In this document: one piece after another, positions 21,790 to 34,319 of the stretch
How the letters are laid out: every line of letters begins with the position of its first letter
How positions within the stretch are numbered: the stretch's first letter is position 1
From: Parelaphostrongylus tenuis
Lineage: Eukaryota; Nematoda; Chromadorea; Rhabditida; Metastrongylidae
Direction of reading: 5' to 3'
Length of the DNA stretch: 64,000 nt
Assembly: GCA_019055375.1 (NCBI GenBank)
Contig: JAHQIW010003778.1
Coordinates: forward strand, 162,944 to 226,943
Translations under genes and position numbers: made by a program
Notes under the pieces: generated by a model
Seen by the model: the letters and a program-made list of their open reading frames with translations, nothing else
What the model was told of the DNA's origin: nothing
The model's database searches: none

Positions 21790-24049
21790 ATAACTTTTTT
21801 AACGCATTTTCTAACAAAAAAGTATTTTCATATCTTTTTAATCTTACTAGTATCACAGTAAAAAATGATTAACCCGCGGAGGCACATCTATACTCTTGAT
21901 AAATTGTGTCTCTTCATTTACAAATACGTGGTTCATTGCACGAAACCGTCAGAAGGGGTGGTGCCATTTTATCCACGTCTGAGTGGGCCTTTGATTTCAA
22001 CCAGTAAGTATTCCAGCGTATCTTACATGAGATGATATGATGAAAGGAGATCTTTGTTCATCGATGGTGAGGTAATCAAACGATCCTCAAAAACGGCTTC
22101 ATCAAATGTTGCAAGTCTCTGTAAGGCTCTGGTATGGCTCACCCTACTACTATTAGCATTTCTCACCGGATGTGTATCAATCTAGAAGAACTGAATAAAT
22201 CACTTGATAATGCGGTTTAGGTAGGCTTTTAGTTGATAGGTTGTAGATAGAAAGCATTCATTCACTTCTTCTAATCGACTTTATTTGAGATTTCGCATGA
22301 AGTAATCTTTTTAATTGCTCTATACTGATACATTATCGCCGCCAAGTGGGGCTAGTAAGTAAGGGTGAGCCCCCAGGACAAGCGGTACTGATGACGATTG
22401 CGAGGACGCGAAAACGTACTCATACCAATCAAGGTGTTACTATACAATGATTCTCGGAAGCCTTGAAACCTTCCATCGGACTATAGTGATTTCTAAGCGA
22501 GGTTTCACATACAGCCAACTGGAAAGAAATTCTCGAAAACCTACAAATCAGTTAGCTTGGCTTTGACAGTTCTCAGTGCATGCAGCCATTTCAATTCAAC
22601 GCTACCAACCTGTACTGATCTGCTTGCGGATTGTTTTATCAAAATTCTAGAATAGTGTGCTATAAAAAAAAGAAGAGGCAATGGAAAATTTGGGAACACT
22701 ATGGCCTTAGAGCACCAGGAATAGAGGAACCCGGACAATTTCAAGATACATATTTTTGTTTGATTTCTTAATGGCCTTCTCGTTTTACTCTATTCCTACC
22801 GCAATAAAAAACACTCGCTGTAACAAAGATGACGTTCTCAGGTGGTGGATAGATGGTTAAGCTTCGATCAAACACATTTATGCGCCTAGAGAAAGGTAGA
22901 AAACTCACGCGATTGATTTCCTGCTTTTGCTAAGTCAACTACACACATGCCATCTGCGTTGACCATACATTTAAATGAGCGGGTGCGAAGGAATCTCAAA
23001 TTTTTCAACACTAGGTGAGAAGGGCTTGACAAAATTAACAAGAATGTCTATAGTAAGCCACATTTCCAGCAAACCTATCACCCATGGTGAACGTGGGAGT
23101 CTTCCAGTGGAGCGTACCATAACGTGATAAACAACTTCATGGCAAATAGAGAGCTGCCTAGCAAATGTTACTGTGATTCAAAATCGTACGGGCAGCAGAT
23201 CACCGCTTTCTTTCCACAAATTTCCAATGACCCTTTTCTCTAACTCAACTCATTTTTCAGCATTTTGAAGACAACAGCTTCTTTGCTTTTTTCTAGCACT
23301 TTCTAAAGTTAATCGATGACTTAAATTCCGGCAATCGAAGATCTGGGCTTGACTTCTCACTGCAGCAACAAAATTAAAATGAGCTAACCCTACGGTAAGA
23401 GCTGTTTTCCTTTTTTTGAAATTTTTATTTTCTACTCTGTAGAATTCTTCATATTGCCGTAATAGGTATAGAATAAACTTTTTTCTAACTTCTGCATATG
23501 TCTTTTATCAACAGCGCCGGAGAAAACGAGTGCAGAGAAGTCAGCTAATCCCAGAACCAAACTTTGACTACCGAAGATGCAAAGAACTACAATACTTGAG
23601 TCTTGATAAAAAGAATACTGATATAAATCTAACGGAAACCGAATAATTAGTCGACACTGCGGGCAGCGAAAGTTAGCCTGTTATGCATTTTCCTGCTCTT
23701 AATCGGTCTTTCCTTTGAAGCCCAACGTTTGAAAGCTTATTAATAATAAGAGCTGTAAGTCAAACTGCTGGAAAAAAAATCAGTTCAGTACATAATCACA
23801 TAAATCGAAGCAGGCAAATCAATAGTGATAGCAAAGCAAGATTGTCGGTATGTAGTGAGTAGCACGCGCTTCCGGAAAGAGTGAGATGCGGCATCAACTT
23901 CCGCCAGACATTAGGAGTTTTGCATCGCCTTATTTTCTTTTTTGAATTTATAGTCATCACATCATAACATAGACGTAAAAGCAATGAAACAACGAAGTGC
24001 CTGCGTAACTTACATTTATTTGATATCTTGCTTTACACTCACCTCTTTG
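21790..24049. other. 2.3-kb stretch without a recognised gene
   Basis: No motif, repeat or RNA gene that I can support. Confidence 0.4.
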
Positions 24050-24099
24050 GTAATGATATCGAAGGTATATGGAATAATGTTAGTGCGTATTTGAAACCT

Positions 24100-24480
24100 A
24101 TGACTTGTTCGAACACGTCAATAAATCATGAAGCAATATCTAAGGTGGGTTATAGGGAAACGTGTCTTCTCTCAGCACGACAATGTCAAACCGCTTGTGG
24201 CCATGAAGACCAAGGGCAAGATTGAAGAGTTGGAGAACGTCGTAGTTTATCCACACCCCGTGCACAGTCCAAACGTTGACCCATCCGATTATGGCTTCTG
24301 CCCTCAATATATCACATCTTGAATGGGCGCTGATTTGATTCATTCAATCAAACTGAAGAATAATGTCAAGAGTTTTTTTACGCAAAGCAGCTAGAATGAT
24401 GCCTCGAGCAGATATATTGCAGAAGCGATAGTAGAAAGCAGATTTGCTGATAAAATGGAACTTTCAAGATTTCCTCCAGA
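24100..24480 (+). mobile_element. mariner transposase carboxyl half
   Basis: The frame from 24,128 contains SQHDNVKPLVAMKTKGKIEE and PHPVHSPNVDPSDYGF. These correspond to the second catalytic Asp block (HDNARPH in typical members) and to the third Asp block (SPDLAPSD). Downstream, shifted frames give VKSFFTQSS and a worn end. The protein is interrupted at 24,320. Confidence 0.85.
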
Positions 24481-25799
24481 TTTTTTTACGCTTCCCTAGT
24501 GGATTGAGATAAAGTTTGGCACACATGAGACAATGATTTCTTCCCGGTGGATGATACCTCCTGGCCGATTGAATGCACTGCGTCATCTCATTTTGAACGT
24601 TAATCCACTCCAAAGTACTCGATTATACGAGAGTTAGATTACCCATTTCACAGAAATATAAAGCTGTATACATCCAATTCACTCATTTATGTCGAAAGGC
24701 AAAAAATATTAGTATAATTTTCATGAAAATTACTTTCAAATTGTTTATTTCACGGAGTCGTCGGGCGGGAGAAACGTATTTCTTGGTCATTTTAATGATG
24801 AAGTATCATATAGTCGTTTGATAGCACAAGTCAATAGAATTTCAACACTATATCTTATTCTCAAAAAAAGCCTTCTTATTGCGCAGAAAAAACAAAAATA
24901 AACTTTATTTCTCATTGAGAGATGTCTCGCTGATCAAAACGTTTCCTTCGAAGTTTTAGTAACCAAGCTATAGTTCAAGTCTTATTAATTCCTATAGTTT
25001 ATTTAATTTCATAATAAATCTGGCATTACTTTATGGCAGCGAAAGAAATTTGAACTTCGCAAAAATGGATCATTTCGACTATCCTCTCCTCAGTTCGATT
25101 CATTGGTAAAGACGTATTCTTTGATCGTTCTCAATGTTTATATAATCAATCGGTAGCTCAAATCAAAAAAAAAATCAAATATTGTGTGTCATTTTCAAAA
25201 GTGCGCTGAAAGAGCAAAAATAAGATTCCATTTCTCCTGACTTGTTAGTGCTTTATAAGAACCAAAAAAACTGAGTATCGCGCTCGAAGCTTTTGTAGAT
25301 TTTCCAAAGGTTAATCTCCTTTTGGGTGATGGAGCTTGACAGAGGGTCGATATTCAAAATTGAATTTATTATTGGAATTCCTGAGATCTGATCGATTGAT
25401 TACTTACTAAAATTTCAAGGAAAAAGCTTTGATAAGCGAGGAATCTTTGGATGAGAAAAGGAGTCTTACTTTCGCTCCTTCGGCGCAATAGCGAAGCCTT
25501 TTTAAAGACAAGATACATCATTCAAATAATTTTTTTCTCATTTATCGGCTCATCGAGCATCATGTAGGAGATCCGATCCATCTGCGGTCTGCAAAGAAAG
25601 GGTAGCCTTGAATTGCCTGCATTGACCTGACAAATCATATTACTCCTGCAACTTTTCATTTTCGTTCAGTTCGACATGGAAAGGAAACCATTGTGCTGCG
25701 ACGAATTTTCTGTGGGTGATGGTAAAGCTTTTTTTTTGAAGTGGACTGTTTTGACTCGTAAGAAACAGACACTTTTGTTCCCAATGATATAAGTGTCTC
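24481..25799. other. no recognised feature
   Basis: AT-rich, nothing recognisable. Confidence 0.4.
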
Positions 25800-26115
25800 G
25801 TAACTATTATTGCCAACATGTCATTTGGTCTGTTAATTAGTCTTTTACAGCCCCATACACGTGTTTCGGAATTGCAGCCTCGCCAGTCGGGTAGGCCCTT
25901 CGTCGTTAGCCATTCCTGTCAGGGGCCTCTATTTCTCCTATAAAGAAGTAGGCGACGGAGAACAATTTACACGATCACCGTCAAGTGAACAATCACAAGT
26001 CGGCAATTTTCGGCACTCAATTGCTCTTAGCTGGTATTTTTGTTATATTATATCTTCTAATGTTCTTGCTCGTTTCATTAGAACCACGCTCAAGCTTCAA
26101 TATGTCGTCTAATAA
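25800..26115 (+). repeat. Rep320 unit, nearly complete
   Basis: Runs from CAACATGTCATTTGGTCTG through TTTTACAGCCCCATACACGTG, CGCCAGTCGGG, a TTGCTCTTAGCTGGTAT block and on to CCACGCTCAAGCTTCAATATG. That last block is also the beginning of the next unit in the tandem copy, as expected if the family derives from a tandem array. Confidence 0.65.
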
Positions 26116-27458
26116 AATTCCAAGTGAACATGTAATATTGTCTGTTGATTGGCTTATGATATGATATCACAGAAACGCTAGCCAAGAGTAATCGACTGTA
26201 GAGAAGGCATCAGTTTCTTCATGATCATGCTTTGTTTCGCTCATACTTGCTGTTAATGACGTGATCTCCGTTTTAGAAATTTTGTCGTACATTGTGCTTT
26301 TACTAGTTGTGATAGTAAATATCTTCGACGATTTTATTGCAAACTCAATGTTGATATCTTTGAATTTGTGCATGGCTTGATTGTGTGTTTTCTGGCGTTC
26401 CGTAAACAAATAATGTAAACAGTGTTCCCAACGAACCAATCTGAAGAGTTCCTCCTACAGATACTGAAGCTGTGACCAATCAACAATTAACGTTAAACAG
26501 AAAACGCTCACATATTATGTATTTTGAAGAGTTGTCCGTTAGAGTGGGTTTAATACCGACTTGTGCTTACCAAGCCATAGTCGTTGACGGTTGGTTGCTG
26601 ACGGCTTTGTTATCCATCGCAGAAAGAGTGATTGGAGAGCAACGACATGGATGCGCAGTGATAGAACGGACGCCGGCTATCGGTGAAACATGTGTTCAAC
26701 TCCCACTTGAAGTTTAAGACTTTACGCACAATTCAATATCAATGGATCAATGCTTGAAAACTAGCCATTCAATCACTTCCTTTCTAACCTTATTTGCTGT
26801 CTCAAAAGCTTTTTGAAAAGTGAAAAATTTCCTTGATTTTTCTATTCAGCAAATACGAAGTTGTTAAGTTGAATATTTATTCCGGACAGATGAAGTGCAA
26901 TAAACATAATAGTGTAAACTGACGTCTCAGCTTTGCCGCCTTCTTCACAACCTGAAGAGAACATCTTGTAATGGCTGACAATTGCGTCTATTTAACTGTT
27001 TCATCTGTACCGCATAAATATTCAACTTAACAACCTCGTTTTTGCTGAATATGAAAATCAAGAAGATGCTCAATCAATGTCTAGATTAATCCATAGTCGG
27101 TCATGGCAGTAAAAAAAATCCTTTCCACATTCGAAAATTGCAGAAATCACAGGAATTGGCAACAACAATTCATTCAAGAAATGATGCTGTAAGCAGAAAA
27201 TGGTCACTACAAGAAATGACATGAAACAAAGAATAAACAAAATCTCCTACAAAAATATCCCGGCAACAAAACAACTAAATCCACTGAAGAGGTGTTAAAG
27301 TAACCAAAAATGAGGCATGCTGCCACATTTCTGTTCATCATCGTCATCCCAACTAGACTAAATGCTCCAGTCAGACCATTCCAGAAAGTGGTCACATTCG
27401 CTTTGTTAACTTCAGACGAAGATTTATGAGTAAAGGTTAAGCTGTACAGTGAGATACT
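26116..27458. other. no recognised gene; possible tRNA-like relic
   Basis: A segment at about 26,620-26,716 ends in GTGTTCAACTCCCACTTGAA and is related to 20,420-20,521, which ends in GTGTTCGACTCCCACC, a box B-like sequence. These may be fragments of another SINE. The rest is unremarkable. Confidence 0.35.
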
Positions 27459-28880
27459 TCATGAACTCTCTTTTATTGCTTCACTATACTGATTCTGGCA
27501 CTGATCATCGTGGAACATATGTGTCTCAACTGGTTCTTGCTTAATAAGATTTTCAATAGCACTTTGACACTCTTTCTTCTGAAAGCCTTCCGTGTCATTA
27601 CCGCTTAAACTAACCATCTCTCCATCCGTATCGAGTTTCATCACATTCAAAGTCTCATTCGGGAATGTAGCCAGCATTTGTCCACCGAATACATCGCATC
27701 CTACGGAGGTACTACGAGATTGCCTTGAAAAGGTGTGCTGATCGTTAACAACTGATGGACTTAACTGCCGTCTTGAATTGATTGCACTGAACACATTTCC
27801 TCCAGCAGTGTAGCTCATCATCATCGGATTTTGAGTGTTGTAATAAACGTTGGACAAAGTGAAGGTTGGTTGGGAGTGCGTGAAATCACTGCTTGATGGA
27901 GCAAAAAAATTCTGCGACGCAGTTGATTGTGGCTTACTAAGATTGAATGGCTGAGCTATGTTGTTCTGAGTGATCGTGGCTTCTGAAGATGATACACTAT
28001 TTTGATATTGATAAGTGGCTGCTTTCTGCAAGTTTCCAAAGTGCGCCGATTTGCTTCCATGGGCCACATCACTTGAGTGATGATACGGGAAACGACGTCG
28101 TCGTACTATTGTGTCACGTCTCATCGAAGCCGGACTTTTTCTGCCGTACATGCGAAAATACACATTGCAGGCACTGAAATTTTGAATTTTTGCCACGATA
28201 ATATTGTAAAGTAAAATAAATTCTAATCAAAATGCTCTGCATATGCAAAGTGGCATAAAAATTCTTATTCTATTAAAAAATGTCATTCATTGCTATGAAA
28301 AAGCTCTCGGCATTGATCAATCCCTGAGGGTTGATCATGCATTCGTCTTCAATTTTTAACTTGTTTGAGGTGAGTGAATACATATCTGGCCTCTACAATG
28401 ACTCGCGGTAGCCTCCCGTTGAACCGAGTCAGTGATGCTTATCCTCCGAGGCAAGTCATGATCAGTCTGGTACCAATTTACCGACTCCGCAGAGATGGAA
28501 GGCGTACTGAGCCATGAGAGCGAGAAGAATCACTGGCCTCGTGTGCAACGCAGAGCACCTCTAAACATTGCGCCACATGCGCTAACGTCATTAAAAGCAT
28601 GACCGTCAATTTGATGTATGCTTTCTCGAAATAGACTAATTAATTTTCATATCTTTTGAAGCAGCATGTTATCGATTTTATATCGGGGATATGCGTACGA
28701 TAAAGTCTTTCATTTTCAAAACGCTGACTAGCAAATCAAATGAATCGACGTTGTCTCGTTGAAAAGTATTCGTTATTCCTGTACTTACTTGCATTCAATC
28801 CTTCCTTCGTCACCTCTCCTCCATTTACTTGTAGTCTCAGTGCCGCAGTTCGTGCATACAATGCCGTATTCTACAACGCC
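27459..28880 (-). CDS. GATA-type zinc finger transcription factor, last two exons (ELT-2-like)
   Basis: Nuclear DNA-binding protein of the GATA family. Two minus-strand exons join into one zinc finger. Exon n (28,789 to about 28,880, upstream limit uncertain) encodes VCTNCGTETTSKWRRGDEG and ends at GCAA followed by the donor GTAAGTAC. The last exon starts at 28,173 after the acceptor AAAATTTCAG. Its first base completes the split Asn codon, giving ECN/ACNVYFRMYGRK, then SMRRDTIVRRRRF. Ligands follow CX2CX17CX2C exactly. The tail is about 220 residues, rich in Ser, Gln and Asn, with a sumoylation-type IKQE motif about 28 residues before the stop at 27,459. The CNACN form of the knuckle recalls nematode ELT-2, the intestinal GATA factor; this assignment is inference. 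The 615-bp intron holds a SINE-A. Amino-terminal exons were not found with certainty (see 33,422-33,530). Confidence 0.85.
28297..28592 (-). mobile_element. SINE-A inside the GATA intron
   Basis: Near full length, antisense to the plus strand and in the same orientation as the gene. Plus-strand landmarks: AAAGCTCTCGGCATTGATCA (tail), CATGCATTCGTCTTC, CATATCTGGCC, ATGACTCGCGGTAGCCTCC, GGTACCAATTTACCG, and at 28,536-28,590 the reversed tRNA head with GCGCCACATGCGC. It lies wholly within the intron (28,174-28,788) and leaves both splice sites intact. Confidence 0.88.
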
Positions 28881-28895
28881 CTTAAAGTAGAGACA

Positions 28896-29721
28896 TCAAG
28901 AATCATCGCCTATCAGTTAATGGTGGATTCGAACACAATCGTGTGTTAAAATCAGATGACACCTACTACAACTGAGGAGATATTTATAAAATTGTGGTGA
29001 TAGAAGTTAGAGAAAATAGACGGTTTTAAAACAAGGCAGTTGGCAAGATCATTTCTAGCAAACTCTTTCACTTCAAGGTTTGCCACGTAATCGTCGCTGA
29101 ACGATGTCCCTGGATAGTGAAGTTAGAAACTGAGCATAGAGTGAAGTTTTATCGCGATCATGGCTACCTCAGCCAAAATTTTGCTTATAAAATTTTATCC
29201 ATATGATTTGATAGTGAATATATTTCGTGGTTAACTTTCTTTCAGTCGTCCTTGACAACATCCTCACTAAAGAAATAGTATTGAGGAACCATGTAGCGAA
29301 AAGATTGCAGAAGTATGAAGCTCTTAAGTTGGCAATTCTTCACGTATCTACCATGCATTCGGCTTCATTAGTTCAGCTGGTCATTTAGTGGTCTTACATC
29401 TTGAGCATGCAAAATTACAATATTCACCTTTTAGTTTCCATATACTCCTTTTTCATGCCACACCCAAAGGTTTCAGCATCGCATAAAAATCAGAAATTAT
29501 GAACTGCTTGCCAAAAATGGTGCAAACTCTACGTGGGATGCCAGATAATGGCCGCACAGAAATTTAGCGTTGTGTTTTTTTCCCGAATAGCGCTACTCTA
29601 TCACGCTGACTCTCGCGAGTTGGAAATTATGCATTCAATTCCCAATGAGTAGAGCATCGTTAGAGGGTAATAAATGTAATTCTAGCTTTAGCAAGAAGTT
29701 TCGATGACCTACTAATATATC
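28896..29721. other. no recognised gene
   Basis: A plus-strand frame at 29,246-29,388 follows a good acceptor (CTTTCTTTCAG) and runs 46 codons. It has no family match and could be chance. Nothing else stands out. Confidence 0.35.
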
Positions 29722-29890
29722 AAGTCAGTGCTGCAATTTTTTCAGACATGTCTGGCAACAGTTGGCGACCGTGGCTGGTCGAAAGACCATGTGAACCGGG
29801 GATGCCGGATCGAACAACGAGCAGCGCATGTGTTGCTAGGCGCCCTAATTTTATGTAGCCACAAGCGCCTCTAGCCGCATCATAAGATAT
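29722..29890 (-). mobile_element. SINE-A-related fragment, strongly diverged
   Basis: Plus-strand AAGTCAGTGCTGCAA and TCAGACATGTCTGGCAACA correspond to the middle of SINE-A. On the minus strand a box B-like GTTGTTCGATCCGGCATCC follows GCGCTGCTCG, consistent with the tRNA-like head. Confidence 0.5.
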
Positions 29891-30711
29891 GCAATGTTTA
29901 TTGTACGCCAACTGATTCATACTTCATGACTACTGATTGCTCAGTAGTAAGCAAAATTACAGGTGAGACAGGTGATATCAAGTAACTGTGCTATCGTTTT
30001 TACAGTTTTTACCTTCTGATGAAAAAGCGATTTTAATTTTTCAGAGAGATTGACAAAACCTCACATTAACAATATGCCTATGCCCTACGCCACACAACTT
30101 TAACTTGCGACTAACAGTGTTCTGATGCGTGAAAATGCCATTAGCCATAAAGAGGAAGACTTTTTTTTTTTTGATAGAAACAATTCTCAATTGCTTATTA
30201 CTGCTATATGTTCAAGTGTGAAAGTCATCATCATTTTGTGGTCTATCTTACATGTTCTATGGAGCCATTTTATGCTGTTTATGAAATTATTCGATTCTCT
30301 GGTGTGCTAGCATATCGATTCCCTGTTCAGTACTAGCATTTCTCATCGAACAATATTGGGAACATATTGTGAGGCTCGATCTGTGTTACTGACATAAACG
30401 AATATTGATCAGAGCAATTCGACTTATAAAAGAAGTGAGCAGCTAAATTTGGAACTCACCGTTCGAGGTGGTTTATTTGCTTGAACATAGAGTGAATACT
30501 CACAATGATGCTGTTGTAGATTCCTTGCAATCTGAAGAACTCTTGGCAATAAACGATGTTGACTGAATAGTATGTGGAACTGATGGAAAATTTATGATCA
30601 TTTCATCACTATGGTTATTTAGATTAGATCACTATACAGCAAACAAACACTAGGACAATGGCCCTCTAGATGTCAAGCTCTTTACTTAAGGAGAATTTGG
30701 GATTATCTAAC

Positions 30712-30753
30712 CTAAGAGAAAGAGAGAGAGAGGGAGAGAGAGGGAGAGAGAGT
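30712..30753. repeat. (GA)n simple repeat
   Basis: Purine run of GAGAGAGAGG units. It is low complexity only. Confidence 0.9.
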
Positions 30754-31009
30754 TAAACATCTTTCTACAGAAGCTGAGCCAAAAGCAAGCCAACGTCGAG
30801 TGTGAGCCTCCTCAGCTATAAATACCTGTATGCTCACTAGGAGTTGGCTATATAGACTTGTGTCAAATATGGGGACGCCCGATATAAGTGAAAGAATACA
30901 AATAAGTAATAGAGGTACATGGCGAAAAAAAATGAATGTTTTATTGGAGTTATTCAATCGCTCAGTGGGTTCCATGCTTCAAGTAATTTGAATGTTACGG
31001 AAATCTATG

Positions 31010-31240
31010 TTCGAATCGCACACTTTGAGGGGGTATCTGAGCAGTGTTTAAAGGCGCTCTGTGTCACGCGCGAAATCGTTGGTACGAAGTCACGTCCCAC
31101 GCTCGCCAAGCCTTTCGTTCTTCCAGAATCGCCAAAGTTGAACAAAAGTAGTCTACAAGGACAAAAGCACTGATTTGATGCAACGCTAGGCCATTGCCAG
31201 TCATAAAAGCTAGATGTACATTCAGTCACTTCATTCGACG
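31010..31240 (+). mobile_element. SINE-A-related, diverged
   Basis: Head with GCTCTGTGTCACGCGCGAAA and a box B-like GTTGGTACGAAGTC, then ACAAAAGCACTGATTTGATG and TGCCAGTCATAAAAGC-AGATGTACATTC in family order. The 3' tail is missing. Confidence 0.6.
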
Positions 31241-32809
31241 TTTGATAAAGTCAAACGTACACCACATTTCTCAGGAATCGATCAGTAGCAAAAAATTTAG
31301 CCTTAATCTCTCGATTGTGTAATTTCGATACCGCCGATGAATCACGTTCATTGTTTTTCTCAGCAATCATTTTTTAACTAATTAACCGATCTCGGATGAA
31401 TAGACAGTTTGACAGACTCGTAAGCAGTCAAGCTACCCAAGCAGTATGCTCTATCTACAAAAAAATAAATAGGACAAAAAGTTAACGAAATGATAAGAAC
31501 TATGGATTTAATTCATGATGAAGTCACATGACAAAATTGATCACGTGGTAAACAGCCAATACACGCAAACATGAATGAGGGTTGTAAACGTTTTATGAGT
31601 AGGTGAGAATTTACAATCTTTGATGCAAAAGAAATGATTTAGGGAGACAAACGAGTATCCGACTTCATCCGCTGAGCAGGGATTTTTTATTTATAATCAT
31701 GCGAAAGCTTAATTCTCTATCTACAGCCTTGTATGGCCGGTTTTCGACATAGCCTTTCTCAAGTTTATTACAGAAAAAATTCCTCACGTATTAAGCTCGC
31801 ATATTTCTCGTCGAACAGAGAGTATTAGTACTCGTTTGATAGCATAATGTTTGCTAATTTCAATGTTGCCTGAACAGACTATTTCTGTGCAAAGCAGCAA
31901 GAAAATTAAGACTGCATTACATACGCGGGCAAGGTGGCCTTTGGCCAGTTCGCGGGCCTCTGGATGAGGCAGCAAGTTCGGCTGACGCAATAATCGATCG
32001 ACTTTCCAGTAGACGAACGTGTAAAAAAAATATAGTAATATCTGAAAGTCTTCAAGTCACTGTTGCCAGAAATTGAGACGTTCTTTCCTCTTGAATCTCA
32101 TAAAAGCATTATTAACGATGATTGTTCATCCATATTCAATAAAAAATAGAAGTACATAGAGTCTTTTTTTTGTAGCAAAATTATACGCCTTATCTGAGCT
32201 TTTCTTTTAAAGCGAAGAAACAATTTCTGATCAAATTACAAAAGTTGCACTAGTATGGGACTGGTGGAAATCGATCGACAACTGCGCAATGCTCATTGCC
32301 GTCTCACTCAGCAGCCCTTGAATTGGCCAAAGACCATCTTGCTCGCGAATATGAATCAGACTTTATTCTTCTGCTGCTTTGTTAAGAAGCGCTCTTTTCA
32401 GTATATGAGCACCGACCTGGAATCAGCAAACATTACGCTATCCACAGATTGCTGACAGTATTAGGGACGAGCTCCGTTCGTGGAGAAATATGCTGCGTGC
32501 AATATAATTTTATGCCAGATTTTACGTTAGCGTTATAGGAAGGTTTTTTTCAAAAACCGGCCATTCATAGCTCTAGCCAAAAATTCAAGCTCTAGAATGA
32601 TCACTGACATTCCCATTGAAATCGAGAAAAAACACGGCAGATGACTCGAATGTAACCGTTAAGGAAATGAGGTTGATGAGGATCATCAAAAAATTGACTG
32701 AACAACGTATCCATTGCGAAAACCAGACCTTGTCGCGGCACATATCTATTACAATACGACCAATTTCTGTTCCTCTATTATTTTCAAACAATCTTCTCGG
32801 TTTGGTAAA
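31241..32809. other. no recognised feature
   Basis: About 1.6 kb, AT-rich, no supported gene or repeat. Confidence 0.4.
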
Positions 32810-33113
32810 GGAGCACATGTGGTGCAGCAGTTAGAGGTACTCTGCGGCGCACACGAAACAATCGTTCAATCTCGCGCTCATGGTTCACCACACCATCCAT
32901 CCCTCCGTGGTCGGTGAATTAGTACCAGACTAGTCTCAGACTTCTCTGGAAGGATAAGCAACACTGACTTGGTTCACCAGGAGACCACCGCGAGTCATTG
33001 TAGTAGCCAGATATGAATACAATCACCTCAAATGAAATGAAAAATTGAATACGAACGCATGGCGCATCCCTTAGGGATTGATCAAAGCAAAGAGCTTTAT
33101 CCTTTATCCTTGT
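32810..33113 (+). mobile_element. SINE-A, near full length
   Basis: Head GAGCACATGTGGTGCAGCAG (box A-like), box B-like CGTTCAATCTC, CATCCATCCCTCC, GGTCGGTGAATTAGTACCAG, AAGCAACACTGACTTGG, ACCGCGAGTCATTG, CCAGATATGAATAC, AACGCATGGCGCATCCC and the tail AGCTTTATCCTTTATCC. It is one of the best copies for deriving a family consensus. Confidence 0.9.
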
Positions 33114-33421
33114 CGGTCCGGTAGAGGACGGTCGCGCAAAGACGGAATAATCTAATGACCGGCCACGCAAAGCATAAGCACCAGTGATCCAAATGTCTAA
33201 GAAATTTTGATTTTACAACTTCTCAGCCTGGTAACCATGTCCTTTTGCACCACTAAAAAGCAGTGCAAAGAAAAAAGTGGCAATAATTGTACTCATTTTC
33301 AGTCCGGATTTCGCTACATTTGAAAGTGTATCTTGCCTAGACGACCTCGCATTCTTTTTTTACAGAGAAGACAGGCATGATTTCTACCAAAGATCAAGTA
33401 GAACAAAGAAAGGTCACTAAC

Positions 33422-33530
33422 ATTTGCGGGCGATGTGCCTGGTGAAACAAGTGGTTTATGAACTGTAACAGTGACTGTTGCCATCTTCGCCAATTGATTT
33501 GGAATGTGATAAAGATCAATTGCAGAAAAA
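33422..33530 (-). CDS. candidate first coding exon (possibly trans-spliced)
   Basis: On the minus strand a very strong acceptor (TGTGTTTTTCAG) is followed by a 46-nt leader, then ATG at 33,484 and 21 codons (MATVTVTVHKPLVSPGTSPAN) that stop exactly at a donor-like GTTAGT at 33,421. A strong acceptor just before the first Met is what an SL trans-spliced nematode gene looks like. It lies 4.5 kb upstream of the GATA exons on the same strand and could be that gene's start, but I found no linking exons. This is inference from splice signals only. Confidence 0.25.
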
Positions 33531-34319
33531 CTGAAAAACACAGATTCTCTGTTGTAAATCTATTATTGAATTCCGGAACATGTTTCAAATATTCGATATT
33601 CATTTTTTGAGGAAAACCATAACACTCAATTATTTTGCATTGATTAGTGAACTTTGCCTTAAAAATTATCAAAATTTAGGCTTACAAATCTGCTAACGAG
33701 GAAATCAGTAATCTTGTCAACCAAAAATTTTTCGTGATATAGCAAAACATTAATTTGAATTGCATAGATCGCCATCAAAGGAAACGGAACGCTTTAATAT
33801 GCTACCCGAATTATTAACTTTGTTATCAACGTCGAGCTTTCGCTTTATCAACAAATAAAATGTGACTAATTTGATCTAAGTTTTAGCAGTTATGTGAGTG
33901 AAGAGGCTTCCACAGGGCGGTACTTACTTTGGCGAGAAGTACATTGATCCGTTAACTATGTTGAAAGAAACTGAAATAATTATTCAATTAAGAATTGTAA
34001 TGTTCATCGTCAACTTATCACGTCAACAATGGGTAACTAGTCATAACGGAGAAGTTTGTAGTGGCTATAAAACACTGTTGCTGCTCATGCCATTAACCAT
34101 TCGTAAATTATGCAACGAGTTTTTTAACAGTGTTGCGAGTTTACACATTTTGTCAACATGAAAACATTTACAGTTGAGAATCGCCCGTATTTTTGCATGA
34201 TACTATACCGAAACTTAATTCCAATGTTTGCAAAACGTGAATCATGTAGTGTCGGTAATCAAGTAATCTATATAAATTCAATTATAACTTAGACAAGTAC
34301 TTATCTGAAACATCGCTAG
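33531..34319. other. no recognised feature
   Basis: AT-rich. An 87-codon frame (33,898-34,161) has no support. Confidence 0.4.

Noticed and set aside
28740..28949. 69-codon plus-strand ORF
   Set aside because: Antisense shadow of the GATA zinc finger exon.
29246..29388. 46-codon frame after CTTTCTTTCAG
   Set aside because: Length is within chance and nothing else supports it.
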